A stretch of DNA of 64,000 nucleotides from Streptomyces fildesensis (GCF_016107395.1 NZ_JAAIKO010000027.1:1-64000); one strand, 5' to 3'. Shown: positions 52,108-60,187, counted from the first letter of the stretch. The notes: generated from the sequence alone by a model not told the origin. Numbers and translations are program-made.

Positions 52108-54390
52108 TCAGAGGAAGAGAGGAACCGGATTGAGGTTCTCGTACCCCAGCGGCGTCGTGCGACGGCCGAGCAGGACCGGAACGTCGAACAGGCGGCCCGG
52201 TGCGAAGCGGGCCCAGAAGTGGCGCAGCCCCGGCACGATGACCTTGACGACCGGCAGGCCGATGTCGGGCCGCGTCTGATCGAGGACGAGCAGTTCCATT
52301 CCCTTGGCCTCCACCAGACGCTGGATTCCCATGACGTCGTCGAGCAGGTCCGGATGGGCGGTGTACGGGTAGTCGTCCGGGGTGGACATCGGAGCCAGCG
52401 GATCAGGCAGCAGATACGGTTGGTTGGCGACGGTGGCGGTACGGCACCAATCCAGGATGTCGTTGCCCGAACACTCGTAACCCCCGCCGTCCGGTCGGGC
52501 GTTCATGACAAAGGGCAGCATCTGGTCGAGCTCGGTGAGTGCCCGGCGCAGCGCGACACGCATGTCGAAGTGGGCGCCGAGCCCGATCACGATGTCCTCG
52601 TCCTCCTTGTCCGTACGCCGGGACAGGGCCGCAACCGCGGGGATGCCGAAGTCGGCGGTCAGGTCCAGGGCCCACAGCTCGCGGTTCCGGCCCGCGTACA
52701 GGGAGCGCCGCTCGGCGATCCAGGGCTCCTCGAACGCGCTGAGACTGAGCCCCGGATGGCGGGTGCGGTTGTACCACCACAGGGCCGTCGAATCGCGCTC
52801 CACGAGTTCGAGGAAGCCCTGCACGATGGCGTCCTCCAGGCTGCTTCCGGCCGCACACCCGTTGGAGTCGGCCGAGCAGAAGCCGCCGGAGGATTCGGGG
52901 GTGTTGTAGTACAGCATGCTGGTCGGCAGCAGCCGCTGCCGCTGCTCGGTGAGCGACCAGACCGGTGTCCAGTCCACGTCGGCGGTGACGTCGAACTCCT
53001 CGTTCACCTGTTGGAAGTCCCCGTGCGCAGCGTTCCAGCGGTCCCGGTCCGCGTACTGGCGCTCGTCGAAGAGCTGGCAGCGGTTCGGGTGGATGGCCGG
53101 CTCGCCGAGGTTCCGCAGCGAATCGCGTACGCGCAGTTCCTCGCCGGTGAACACACCGGAGAACCTCTCGAGCGCCTCGCACAGCGCCCCGACCTCGGCC
53201 TCCACCGAGGTCACACCTTTGCCGGCGCTCATACCGCGGAAGCCGTGCCGCAAGGAGCGCAGCCCCGGCGTCCCCAGCGCCATGTTGTGGCCCGCCCGGT
53301 ACACCTGGAGTCCGGGTGGCGCGGCCGGGTCGGGGTCGAGCCGGCTCACCACCCCGGTCAGCGGGCTGACCTGCGTCCGGTAGCGGGCCAGGACGTTCTC
53401 GGGAGAGGCGGACCGGTCGCCGCTGCCGTTCGCGTACGCCTTGGAACGCGAACGCAACGGCAGCGGACGTCCGATCCGTTCGGTACTGAGAGAGGGATCC
53501 CCGCAGAAGGCGCACTGCGGGCGGCGCTGTACCGCGTGATGACGGGCCGTCATCGTGAAGTTGTCCAGGGTCAGTACGGACTGCTGCCCGTGGTAGCGGT
53601 GCCCGGCCATCCATTTCGCCGCTTCGAGAGCCACCATGTGCAGTCCCACCCCCTGGCTCGGGGGTATGGAGGCCTGCGGAATCAGCAGTGGACCGGAACG
53701 CCCCAACGTGCGCTGGACGTGATTCTCCACTTCCCGGTGACCGCGCAGTCGGTGGGCGAGGCAGTTCCAGCACGGGCCCTCACCCGGCTGGAACACGGGG
53801 CCGAGCCAGATGTCGGCCCCGTGCGGCTTCGCCAGCAGCCACGGCCGTCCGGCCGCGCGATGCGATGCGTCGACCGCGGCCAGTTCGCTGGCCAGGTAGT
53901 CGTCGCAGACCACGACGGACAGGTCGGCGCCCGGGATTCCGCAGCTGGACCCCGTCACCGCGGAGGTGGCGTGGACCGACACCCCGGTGGCCTGCAGCGC
54001 GGCCCTTACCGCGCTGCCGTCGACCGCGCCGACCGTGAGAATGCGAACCGATCCGTCCGCCAGCCGGGCCGCGGTCTGCGCGCCGTCGAGCCCGGCCAGT
54101 TCCCAGAACGCGAGCCCCGTCCTGGCCGGGTTCTCCAACGTGCGTGCGGTACGCCGGAAGTCGACCAGTGCGGCATTGGCGAGTTGGGCCAGTACGTATC
54201 CGATTTGCTCCGGGGCGAGTTCCCGTCCGGCGTCCCGGATTATCTCGTTGATTCCCCGGCGGCCGTCCATGAGCGGAGCCATGAGCTCCAACTGCGGACA
54301 GTCGATCATCTTCACGTCCCGCTCGGAGAAGAGATATGTCCCCTCGCCCGGTATTACCTCAGCGCGCAGATGAGCCTTGAACTCCGTCAT
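52108..54390 (-). CDS. Fused E1-like/YcaO cyclodehydratase (SagC-SagD type)
   Basis: This 760-residue protein makes azolines from Ser, Thr or Cys of a precursor. The N-terminal half is the E1-like leader-binding part, with a Cys tetrad CWNC (207-210) and CAFC (293-296) that probably binds zinc. The C-terminal half is YcaO: GMSAGKGVTSVEAEVGALCEALERFSG (about 386-412), with conserved Glu and Gly-rich ATP-binding residues. The usual Pro-rich C-terminus is degenerate (NPVPLFL). ATG 54390 is preferred because GGGGA lies upstream. It lies 36 bp after the precursor gene in the same direction. Confidence 0.92.
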   Translation of the reverse strand: MTEFKAHLRAEVIPGEGTYLFSERDVKMIDCPQLELMAPLMDGRRGINEIIRDAGRELAPEQIGYVLAQLANAALVDFRRTARTLENPARTGLAFWELAGLDGAQTAARLADGSVRILTVGAVDGSAVRAALQATGVSVHATSAVTGSSCGIPGADLSVVVCDDYLASELAAVDASHRAAGRPWLLAKPHGADIWLGPVFQPGEGPCWNCLAHRLRGHREVENHVQRTLGRSGPLLIPQASIPPSQGVGLHMVALEAAKWMAGHRYHGQQSVLTLDNFTMTARHHAVQRRPQCAFCGDPSLSTERIGRPLPLRSRSKAYANGSGDRSASPENVLARYRTQVSPLTGVVSRLDPDPAAPPGLQVYRAGHNMALGTPGLRSLRHGFRGMSAGKGVTSVEAEVGALCEALERFSGVFTGEELRVRDSLRNLGEPAIHPNRCQLFDERQYADRDRWNAAHGDFQQVNEEFDVTADVDWTPVWSLTEQRQRLLPTSMLYYNTPESSGGFCSADSNGCAAGSSLEDAIVQGFLELVERDSTALWWYNRTRHPGLSLSAFEEPWIAERRSLYAGRNRELWALDLTADFGIPAVAALSRRTDKEDEDIVIGLGAHFDMRVALRRALTELDQMLPFVMNARPDGGGYECSGNDILDWCRTATVANQPYLLPDPLAPMSTPDDYPYTAHPDLLDDVMGIQRLVEAKGMELLVLDQTRPDIGLPVVKVIVPGLRHFWARFAPGRLFDVPVLLGRRTTPLGYENLNPVPLFL

Positions 54391-54426
54391 AGCAGCATCC
54401 CCCTGTGCCGGCACGGTTTTAGTGGA

Positions 54427-54672
54427 TCATCCCTTGGCGCAGAAACAACTGACGGAGCCGCGTGCCTTCATCTCTCCCGTGAAGTCCTCGATCACCAGCG
54501 CCAGTTGCGGTGCCGGCGGGAGGGCGGGGGTGCTGACGTCGCCGGCGACGTGCAAGCCGAACTCGGCGAGTACCTGGGAGGGGTTCTGTGCGTACCGGAG
54601 GCTTAAGGCCGGCTCGATCCAACTGAGCGCCACCAGCTCCGCGAAGCGCCAGTCCTGCTCTATTGCGTCCAT
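54427..54672 (-). CDS. RiPP precursor peptide for azole formation (NHLP-like leader)
   Basis: This 81-residue peptide is the first gene of the operon. The leader half (DWRFAELVALSWIEPALSLRYAQNPSQVLAEFGL) resembles nitrile-hydratase-type leader peptides that bind E1-like proteins, and a Pro-rich hinge follows. The C-terminus (residues 71-81: RGSVSCFCAKG) holds two Ser and two Cys, good substrates for cyclodehydration by the adjacent YcaO enzyme. GGAGA lies 8 nt before the ATG at 54672. The exact start and the cleavage site are not known. No protease or transporter gene is present in the operon. Confidence 0.85.
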   Translation of the reverse strand: MDAIEQDWRFAELVALSWIEPALSLRYAQNPSQVLAEFGLHVAGDVSTPALPPAPQLALVIEDFTGEMKARGSVSCFCAKG

Positions 54673-54789
54673 TCTCGTTCTCCAGTTCTGTGACCTGTTC
54701 ATGGCCGGTTGATGCGTTCCTGGCGGTACACCGAGGAGTGTGCGGCTGAAAATCGGGCAGCGAACAGTGGGTCGGTCATGGAACTCATG

Positions 54790-54844
54790 TGAAGATTTCA
54801 TGATCTCGGAATCCCGCCCTCCCCTGAAACCCGTGAAGATCTCA
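54790..54844. promoter_or_regulatory. Paired TGAAGATYTCA boxes between the RiPP operon and SARP1
   Basis: TGAAGATTTCA (54790-54800, perfect TGAA-GAT-TTCA inverted repeat) and TGAAGATCTCA (54834-54844, one mismatch) lie 44 bp apart, about four helical turns, in the AT-richer divergent region. They could bind a dimeric regulator such as the NarL-type regulator at 48633, and so control the precursor operon and SARP1. Confidence 0.45.
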
Positions 54845-54956
54845 CTGTTCAGGTCAATGCCCTCGATGGGAACCTTTGCTCGTGCTCCTATGTGCGCAGC
54901 GATCGCCGGGTCGAGACGACACAACGGCGGCGTGGAACGGGGAGAGGACGGCACCG

Positions 54957-55766
54957 ATGGAGATCAACGTCTTGGGACCATTGACGGCGAGCGAAGCCGG
55001 CACTTCGATTGTGCCGAGCGCCGCCAAGCCGCGGCAGATCCTGGCCGTTCTCGCTCTGAACGCCAACCATGTCGTGACTGTCGCCAGGTTGATGGAGGAG
55101 CTGTGGGGTTCCGATCTGCCGCGCAGTGCTCCGACGACGCTGCAGACGTACATTCTGCAGCTCCGCCGGAAACTGAGCGCGGCGCTGGGGTCGGTCACCG
55201 GAGCGAAGGACGTGCTGGCCACCCGGCACAGCGGCTATCAGCTGAGCATGGACTCCGCGGCCATCGACGCCTGGCAGTTCGACCAGCTGACGGTGGCGGG
55301 ATACGCGGCCTACGAGGCCGGGGACGTCGCCCGGGCCTCCCGCCGGCTGAGCGATGCGCTGAACCTGTGGCGGGGGCCGGCGCTGGTCGACCTGCAGCAC
55401 GGAACGCTGCTCGAGGTCGAGGTCATGCGGCTGAGGGAAAGCCGCCTCGCGGCGCTGGAGCGCCGGCTCGACGCCGACCTGGCCATGCGCCGGCATCATG
55501 AGTTGCTCGGCGAACTGGCCGGTCTGACCGCGGAATTCCCGCTGCACGAGAACCTGCACGCACAATTCATGCTGGCGCTCTACCGGTGCGGCCGCCCTTC
55601 GCAGGCGCTCGAGGCATTTCGCCGGCTGCGGTCCGGTCTCGTGGACGAGCTGGGGCTCGAGCCTTCCGCCCGGGTGCAGCGCCTGCAACGGGCGATTCTC
55701 TCCGCGGACCCGGTACTCGACGGGGTTCACCCCGGCGCGGTGGTCGGAGTGGCGAGTATCGGCTGA
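54957..55766 (+). CDS. SARP-family transcriptional activator 1
   Basis: This 269-residue regulator has an OmpR-like winged helix (VPSAAKPRQILAVLALNANHVVTVARLMEELWG...PTTLQTYILQLRRKL, residues 15-95) and a bacterial transcriptional activator (BTAD) domain (residues 100-265). SARPs bind heptamer repeats near promoters and activate antibiotic genes. The gene is divergent from the RiPP operon. It lacks the ATPase part of large SARPs. It may activate the type II PKS genes or system A. Confidence 0.93.
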   Translation: MEINVLGPLTASEAGTSIVPSAAKPRQILAVLALNANHVVTVARLMEELWGSDLPRSAPTTLQTYILQLRRKLSAALGSVTGAKDVLATRHSGYQLSMDSAAIDAWQFDQLTVAGYAAYEAGDVARASRRLSDALNLWRGPALVDLQHGTLLEVEVMRLRESRLAALERRLDADLAMRRHHELLGELAGLTAEFPLHENLHAQFMLALYRCGRPSQALEAFRRLRSGLVDELGLEPSARVQRLQRAILSADPVLDGVHPGAVVGVASIG

Positions 55767-55874
55767 GGCCCGGCCGGCTGCTCCAGCCTGCGTCCAGTGA
55801 CCTTCCAGGCGGCCTGTGGACGATCGCGGCATCCGTCCGGATGCGGGCGGAACAAGTCCAGGAGGCGGTCGGCT

Positions 55875-56624
55875 GTGGGTGGATATCTGGCGGTGAGACC
55901 AAAAATGGCCGCCAGGCTTCGGCTTTTCTGCTTTCACCACGCGGGTGGCGGCGCAATGTCGTTCGCTCGATGGCAGAATCGTTTCGGCTCTGACATTTCC
56001 GTTATCCCGGTACGGCTCCCCGGACGTGAGACGCGATTGCGTGAAGAGCGCGTCACCGATGGAGAACAGTTGTCGCGCGAACTGGAAGCCGAGCTGGGGC
56101 CCTTTCTCGACCGACCGTACGCCCTCTACGGGCACAGTCTCGGCGCCCTGGTCGCCTACTCCTTCGCCCTCCACCACCACAGGTCGGGAGGACGTCCGCC
56201 CGAGGTGCTGACGGTCGGAGCCTGCTCCGCACCGCACTTGGGGATGCCGGACCTGGAGGGTGCGGAAGGGTCCGACGAACGGGTGCTCTCGGTGATGAGG
56301 GCGTCCGGCGGCATCACCAGCCAGCTGCTGGACCGGCCGCAGTGGCTGCAACTCACGATGGCGATCATGCGGGACGATCTGCTGCTCGCCGCCGGCCTGC
56401 GGGCCGCGGCGGGAGACCCGCTCCCGTGCCCGGTGCTGGCCGTGTCCGGCCAGGACGACCTGCTGGTACCGCCGGGTGCGGTACATGCCTGGTCCCGCTA
56501 CGCGCCCGAGGGTTTCCGGACGGGCTCGGTGCCCGGGGACCACTTGTTCGTAAGGGACGCCGACCTGGCCGATCTGCTGCGCGCCGAGCTCGAAGAGCGG
56601 CGTCCGCTGGAACCGGCCATCTGA
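55875..56624 (+). CDS. Type II thioesterase
   Basis: This 249-residue alpha/beta hydrolase has the type II TE features RLFCFHHAGGGAMSFARWQ, Ser88 in ALYGHSLGAL, Asp in VSGQDDLLVPP and His in VPGDHLFVRD. Such enzymes remove wrongly primed acyl groups from carrier proteins of PKS or NRPS systems. I chose the GTG at 55875 with AGGAGG 9 nt upstream; a GTG at 55899 and an ATG at 55905 are alternatives. It lies between two SARP genes, so it may serve system A, which has modular carrier domains. Confidence 0.9.
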   Translation: MGGYLAVRPKMAARLRLFCFHHAGGGAMSFARWQNRFGSDISVIPVRLPGRETRLREERVTDGEQLSRELEAELGPFLDRPYALYGHSLGALVAYSFALHHHRSGGRPPEVLTVGACSAPHLGMPDLEGAEGSDERVLSVMRASGGITSQLLDRPQWLQLTMAIMRDDLLLAAGLRAAAGDPLPCPVLAVSGQDDLLVPPGAVHAWSRYAPEGFRTGSVPGDHLFVRDADLADLLRAELEERRPLEPAI

Positions 56625-56645
56625 CCCTCGAGAGGAGCCGAGAAG

Positions 56646-57488
56646 ATGGACATTGGTGTGCTTGGCCCCTGCCGGGTGACGCAGGCGGGACAATCAGTCG
56701 TCCCGACTGCGATCAAGCCCCGCAAGGTGCTCGCCCTGCTCGCCCTGCAGCCGGACCGGGTGGTCTCGGTGAGTTCGCTGATCGAGGAGTTGTGGGGCGG
56801 CAATCCGCCGCGCAGCGTGCAGACCACCCTGCAGACGTACATCCTGCAGATCCGGAACCTGATCACCAGGTCACTGGCCGGTGAGGACCAGCGCGATCTG
56901 CCTCTGGGAGCCAAGAGCGTCCTGGTCACCGAGGCGGGAGGCTACCTGCTAGACACCCAGGGCGGTGTGGTGGACTCCGTGGAGTACGAGCGGCTGGCGG
57001 GTGCCGGCCACCGGGCCCTGGAGTCCGGCGACCACTCCGGGGCAGCGCTGCTGTTCCAGCAGGCGCTCGCACTGTGGCGCGGCCCGGCGCTCGTGGACGT
57101 GCAGGTCGGCCCGTTGCTGGAGGCGGAGGTGACTCGGCTGGAGGAATCGCGGATGAGCATCCTCAGCCAGCGCATCGAGGCCGATCTGCAGCTCGGCCGG
57201 CACCACGAGATTCTGGGCGAACTGGCCGGGCTGGCTGCCCAGCACCCCACGCACGAGAGGTTGCAGGGCCAGCTGATGCTCGCCCTGTACCGGGCCGGCC
57301 GCCGGGGCGGCGCCCTTGAGGCCTACCACCGCATGCGCGTGGTGCTCGGCAGGGAGCTGGGACTCGACCCGTCCGCGGCGTTGCAGGAACTGCAGCAGGC
57401 GATGCTCGCGTCGGACCCGGGACTCGAATGCGACCCGGTCGGTTCGCTGACCGGCGGGGGACCGCTGCGAGTGGTGCGCGCCGGCTGA
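56646..57488 (+). CDS. SARP-family transcriptional activator 2
   Basis: This 280-residue protein is a paralogue of SARP1 with the same winged-helix and BTAD domains (GVLGPCRVTQAG, IKPRKVLALLALQPDRVVSVSSLIEELWGG and QTTLQTYILQIRNLI). It starts 21 bp after the thioesterase gene and ends at a very long palindromic terminator. It probably activates the neighbouring type II PKS operons, perhaps through the heptamer repeats listed here. Two SARPs with similar domains could bind overlapping or distinct sites. Confidence 0.93.
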   Translation: MDIGVLGPCRVTQAGQSVVPTAIKPRKVLALLALQPDRVVSVSSLIEELWGGNPPRSVQTTLQTYILQIRNLITRSLAGEDQRDLPLGAKSVLVTEAGGYLLDTQGGVVDSVEYERLAGAGHRALESGDHSGAALLFQQALALWRGPALVDVQVGPLLEAEVTRLEESRMSILSQRIEADLQLGRHHEILGELAGLAAQHPTHERLQGQLMLALYRAGRRGGALEAYHRMRVVLGRELGLDPSAALQELQQAMLASDPGLECDPVGSLTGGGPLRVVRAG

Positions 57489-57551
57489 CCGGCACAGTGA
57501 CAGGGCGGCGGCCCCGGTTCAACCGGGGCCGCCGCCCTGTCACTGTGCCGG
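57489..57551. terminator. Perfect 63-bp palindrome (bidirectional terminator)
   Basis: The sequence from 57489 to 57551 is a perfect palindrome: arms 57489-57519 and 57521-57551 are exact complements around the C at 57520. As RNA it would form a stem of about 30 bp with a 3-nt loop. It starts at the base after the SARP2 stop codon and lies 18 bp before the end of a convergent gene, so it stops both transcripts. Such perfection over 31 bp is unusual. Confidence 0.9.
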
Positions 57552-57568
57552 GCGGGCCGGCGCGTGGA

Positions 57569-57937
57569 TCAGGATTCGCGGGCCGAGATCTGGGTCAGGC
57601 AGGTGAGCAGGCTCCGGTTGAAGGTGGCGATGAAACCCTCCGGCGTACCGGTGTCGCGGGGCCGTGAGAGATACGGGGCGAGCTTGCGCTCCACCTCCTG
57701 GACGCCGGGCTGGGAGGCCATGAAGCGGGCCACGTCCTGGAGGTCGCCTTCGTACTCGATGACCCGGACCATCGTGGCGTCCCTGATGAAGACAGCGGTG
57801 GCGAGGATCCGGGTCGTCTCCGCGCCGTCGGCGCCCTCGACGACGGGGGAGCCCACCCGACGGAATCCGCCGAAGATCTCCCCGATCTCCTTCTCATAAC
57901 CGGCCTTGATGTCGTAGGTGATGGCGGCGAACGGCAT
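57569..57937 (-). CDS. SchA/CurD-like (WhiE ORFI-type) protein 1
   Basis: This 122-residue protein has two related halves of the dimeric ferredoxin-like type: MPFAAITYDIKAGYEKEIGEIFGGFRRVGSP, then ATAVFIRDATMVRVIEYEGDLQDVARFMASQPGVQEVERKLAPYL. It belongs to the SchA/CurD-like family found at type II PKS and spore-pigment loci, whose role in ring formation or enzyme stabilisation is not settled. The ATG at 57937 has GGAGG 7 nt upstream. It is the last gene of a minus-strand group with the nitroreductase-like and DUF1772 genes, 173 bp downstream of the former. Confidence 0.88.
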   Translation of the reverse strand: MPFAAITYDIKAGYEKEIGEIFGGFRRVGSPVVEGADGAETTRILATAVFIRDATMVRVIEYEGDLQDVARFMASQPGVQEVERKLAPYLSRPRDTGTPEGFIATFNRSLLTCLTQISARES

Positions 57938-58110
57938 GGGCGGCCTCCGAAGGCGGCAAGGGGGTCGGCGGACCTGCTCGGTCCCGCCGATGCGGGCCGG
58001 GAACGGCCCCGGCACCTATCGTCACCCTCGCGCTCTCGCGGCACTGGAGCGCTGCTCGGCCCCCGCACGAGACGTTCGCGCGAGGGCCGGGCCGACTTGG
58101 GTGATCGTGG

Positions 58111-58644
58111 CTATGTGCCGGCTGCGTCCTGCGCCCCGGGATGCGAGGGGGCAGGAGGCCGGGGGGCGGACAGTCGTACGTCGATGAGACTGAGCCCGTA
58201 CCGTTCGACCGCGTCCCGCAGATCCGCGGTGGTCGGCGGGCGGTCCGGGTGGATCGTGAGGTCGAGCCGGCGCTGCGCGGCGGGACCGTAGAGGCGGATC
58301 AGCCGGAGATAGCCGTTCGCGATCCGGACCGGGTCCGTCACCAGATCCAGGCGGGCGGGCCGGCGGTCCCCCTGCCAGGTGATCTCGGCATCCCCACCCC
58401 CCGCGAAGTTGTGCCGCCAGTTGCCCGAAGTGGCCAGCACCAGATCCTCGTCGAGGGTGTGCGCGCCCACCGGGATGGTGAACGCCCGCCCCGTGCGCCG
58501 GCCGGTGAAGTGCAGCAGCAGCAACCGCTGCGCCATGGGTCCCGGAGCAGGCGCGGACAGCGCGGCGATCACGGCCGCGTTGTCAGGCAGGCCCTCGTCG
58601 CCAGGCCGTCCCAGTTCGATCAGGGGCCGCGCGGTGGGGCTCAT
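58111..58644 (-). CDS. Nitroreductase/deazaflavin-dependent-type flavin protein
   Basis: This 177-residue protein resembles the small split-barrel nitroreductase/quinone reductase family that uses F420 or FMN: RLLLLHFTGRRTGRAFTIPVGAHTLDEDLVLATSGNWRHNFAGGGDAEITWQGDRRPARLDLV is the core pattern. The ATG overlaps the stop of the DUF1772 gene (ATGA). In a type II PKS locus it may reduce a quinone or keto intermediate. The cofactor cannot be read from sequence alone. The C-terminus is Pro/Ala-rich. Confidence 0.8.
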   Translation of the reverse strand: MSPTARPLIELGRPGDEGLPDNAAVIAALSAPAPGPMAQRLLLLHFTGRRTGRAFTIPVGAHTLDEDLVLATSGNWRHNFAGGGDAEITWQGDRRPARLDLVTDPVRIANGYLRLIRLYGPAAQRRLDLTIHPDRPPTTADLRDAVERYGLSLIDVRLSAPRPPAPSHPGAQDAAGT

Positions 58645-59102
58645 CGGAGCACTGCCACGGCCGAGGCGGTCAGGATCAGGGCCACGATCGCGAACGCGGT
58701 ACGCAACGCATGCCAGTTGCGCCACTGCTGGCGCGGGTCCTGCCAGTCGGGGCTGAGGTTGTTCTCGTCCTGGCTCTTCACCCGGTTGTTGATCGGCACG
58801 TTCCGGGTCTGGGAGACAACGGCGACACCCACCATGAAAGCGCCCGCCACGGCGAACAGCGGCCGGCTCGCGGTGGACTCGGTCCGGAAGGCCGCGAAGA
58901 CGTCGACGACCACGGAGGTCATGACGAGGTACGGCATGATGTGGTCGTAGCGGCGGCCGAGAAGCCTGTGCGTCGTGATGTACCGGTCCGCAGGCATCGC
59001 GATCAACGCGGGCATGACACTGATCGCCACGGCGAACAGCACTCCGGCGACGATGCCGGTGCCCAGGATCACGGCGACGCTCAGCACTTGCAGCAACACC
59101 AT
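58641..59102 (-). CDS. DUF1772 membrane protein (possible anthrone oxygenase-like)
   Basis: This 153-residue protein has about four membrane helices (VLLQVLSVAVILGTGIVAGVLFAVAI, IMPYLVMTSVVVDVFAAF, FAVAGAFMVGVAVVSQTRNVPIN, AFAIVALILTASAVAVL) and the DUF1772 signature PINNRV...W..WHALRT. Some DUF1772 proteins oxidise anthrones to anthraquinones in polyketide pathways; others have no known activity. It lies divergently from the ACP gene, next to a flavin reductase-like gene. GAGGG before the ATG at 59102 supports that start rather than the ATG at 59108. Confidence 0.82.
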   Translation of the reverse strand: MVLLQVLSVAVILGTGIVAGVLFAVAISVMPALIAMPADRYITTHRLLGRRYDHIMPYLVMTSVVVDVFAAFRTESTASRPLFAVAGAFMVGVAVVSQTRNVPINNRVKSQDENNLSPDWQDPRQQWRNWHALRTAFAIVALILTASAVAVLR

Positions 59103-59350
59103 GCTCATCCCTCTCTCGACTGTGGGTCCACGGTCAGTTCGCGGCAACGTCGCAGGGATCTCTCGGCGGGTACTGGAAGACCGGTCGAATCCGGGACGCG
59201 GCCGCGGGCCGGGCTCCGCAGCACCACGGCGCCGGGGGAGCGCTCGCGACCGCCCCGGCCCACTCCGGCTCAAGTCCTTCTGGAGGAAGGGTGGTCACGC
59301 TGCCGTCCGGGTCCTTCAGCGGGCTCACGACAGTGAGGAGAGGAAACCGG

Positions 59351-59608
59351 ATGAGTGATTTCACTCTGCAGGAGCTGACCGCGAAGCTGCGCGAGTGCGC
59401 GGGCGAGCCCGACGGTGTCGACCTCGACGGAGACGTCCAGGACACCCCCTTCATGGAACTCGGATACGACTCGCTCGCGCTGCTCCAGGTGACCGGTGTC
59501 ATCAAGCGGGAGCGCAGGATCGACCTTTCGGACGACGCCGTGGTCGAGGCGGAAACACCGCGCATCCTGCTGAAGATGATCAATACCAGCCTGGCGCAAC
59601 CCAGCTGA
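59351..59608 (+). CDS. Acyl carrier protein of type II PKS
   Basis: This 85-residue ACP has the attachment Ser41 in ELGYDSLALLQVTGVIKRE. It should carry the growing poly-beta-keto chain made by the ketosynthase/chain length factor pair 1.4-4.2 kb downstream. In most type II loci the ACP gene follows the chain length factor gene; here it lies upstream, ahead of the SchA/CurD-like protein. GAGGAGAGG precedes the ATG at 59351. Confidence 0.93.
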   Translation: MSDFTLQELTAKLRECAGEPDGVDLDGDVQDTPFMELGYDSLALLQVTGVIKRERRIDLSDDAVVEAETPRILLKMINTSLAQPS

Positions 59609-59677
59609 CCAGCACAGCACGGCCGTCCCGCCGGGCGACCGGTCGCTGTCGAGATCGAATTCTGTGGGAGGAATCGG

Positions 59678-60058
59678 ATGCCGTACGGAGCGATCATGTA
59701 CCGGGTGAAGCCCGGTCACGAGGATGAGATCGCCAAGATCTTCGAGAATTTCAACCGGGTGGACACCGCGGACCTGCGGTCCGACGACGGTCAGCAGACC
59801 GGTCGCATTCTCGGGACCGGACTCTTCATCAAGGACGATGTGATGGTCCGGGTCATCCACTACGAGGGTGATCTGGCTGCCGTGGGCAAGCACATGGCCA
59901 CCCAACCGGGCGTGCATGCGGCCGAGGCCCGGTTGGCTCCCTATCTGCAGGAGGAGCGGGACACATCGTCCCCGCGGGCGTTCGGCGAGTACTTCCGGAA
60001 TGCCTCCATGCGCAGCCTCCTCCAACTCGACGTGGAAACGCTGGAGACCAAGGCGTGA
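59678..60058 (+). CDS. SchA/CurD-like (WhiE ORFI-type) protein 2
   Basis: This 126-residue paralogue of the protein at 57569 has MPYGAIMYRVKPGHEDEIAKIFENFNRVD, then GTGLFIKDDVMVRVIHYEGDLAAVGKHMATQPGVHAAEARLAPYL. It is closer to the spore-pigment WhiE ORFI pattern than the first copy. Two such copies in one locus, on opposite strands, suggest distinct roles in folding or modifying the polyketide. GGGAGG precedes the ATG. A strong palindromic terminator follows. Confidence 0.88.
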   Translation: MPYGAIMYRVKPGHEDEIAKIFENFNRVDTADLRSDDGQQTGRILGTGLFIKDDVMVRVIHYEGDLAAVGKHMATQPGVHAAEARLAPYLQEERDTSSPRAFGEYFRNASMRSLLQLDVETLETKA

Positions 60059-60081
60059 CCGCACCCTGACGGGGTCGTCTC

Positions 60082-60122
60082 CCGGAGCTCCGTGCGATCG
60101 GGCCGATCGCACGGAGCTCCGG
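60082..60122. terminator. Perfect 41-bp palindrome after SchA/CurD-like gene 2
   Basis: CCGGAGCTCCGTGCGATCGG (60082-60101) and its exact complement (60103-60122) surround a single G, giving a stem of nearly 20 bp. It separates the ACP/SchA-like transcript from the TcmI-cupin-KS transcript that starts downstream. Confidence 0.85.
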
Positions 60123-60187
60123 CGCGTCCCCGGCCGGCCGCCCGGCCCACCGGCTCCGACGCGCTCCGATGCGCGATGCAGTCCGAT

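Noticed and set aside
54675..54954. Longer N-terminal versions of the RiPP precursor (175 or 91 residues)
   Set aside because: The extensions run through the AT-richer divergent promoter and its repeated boxes, and only the ATG at 54672 has a well-spaced ribosome binding site.
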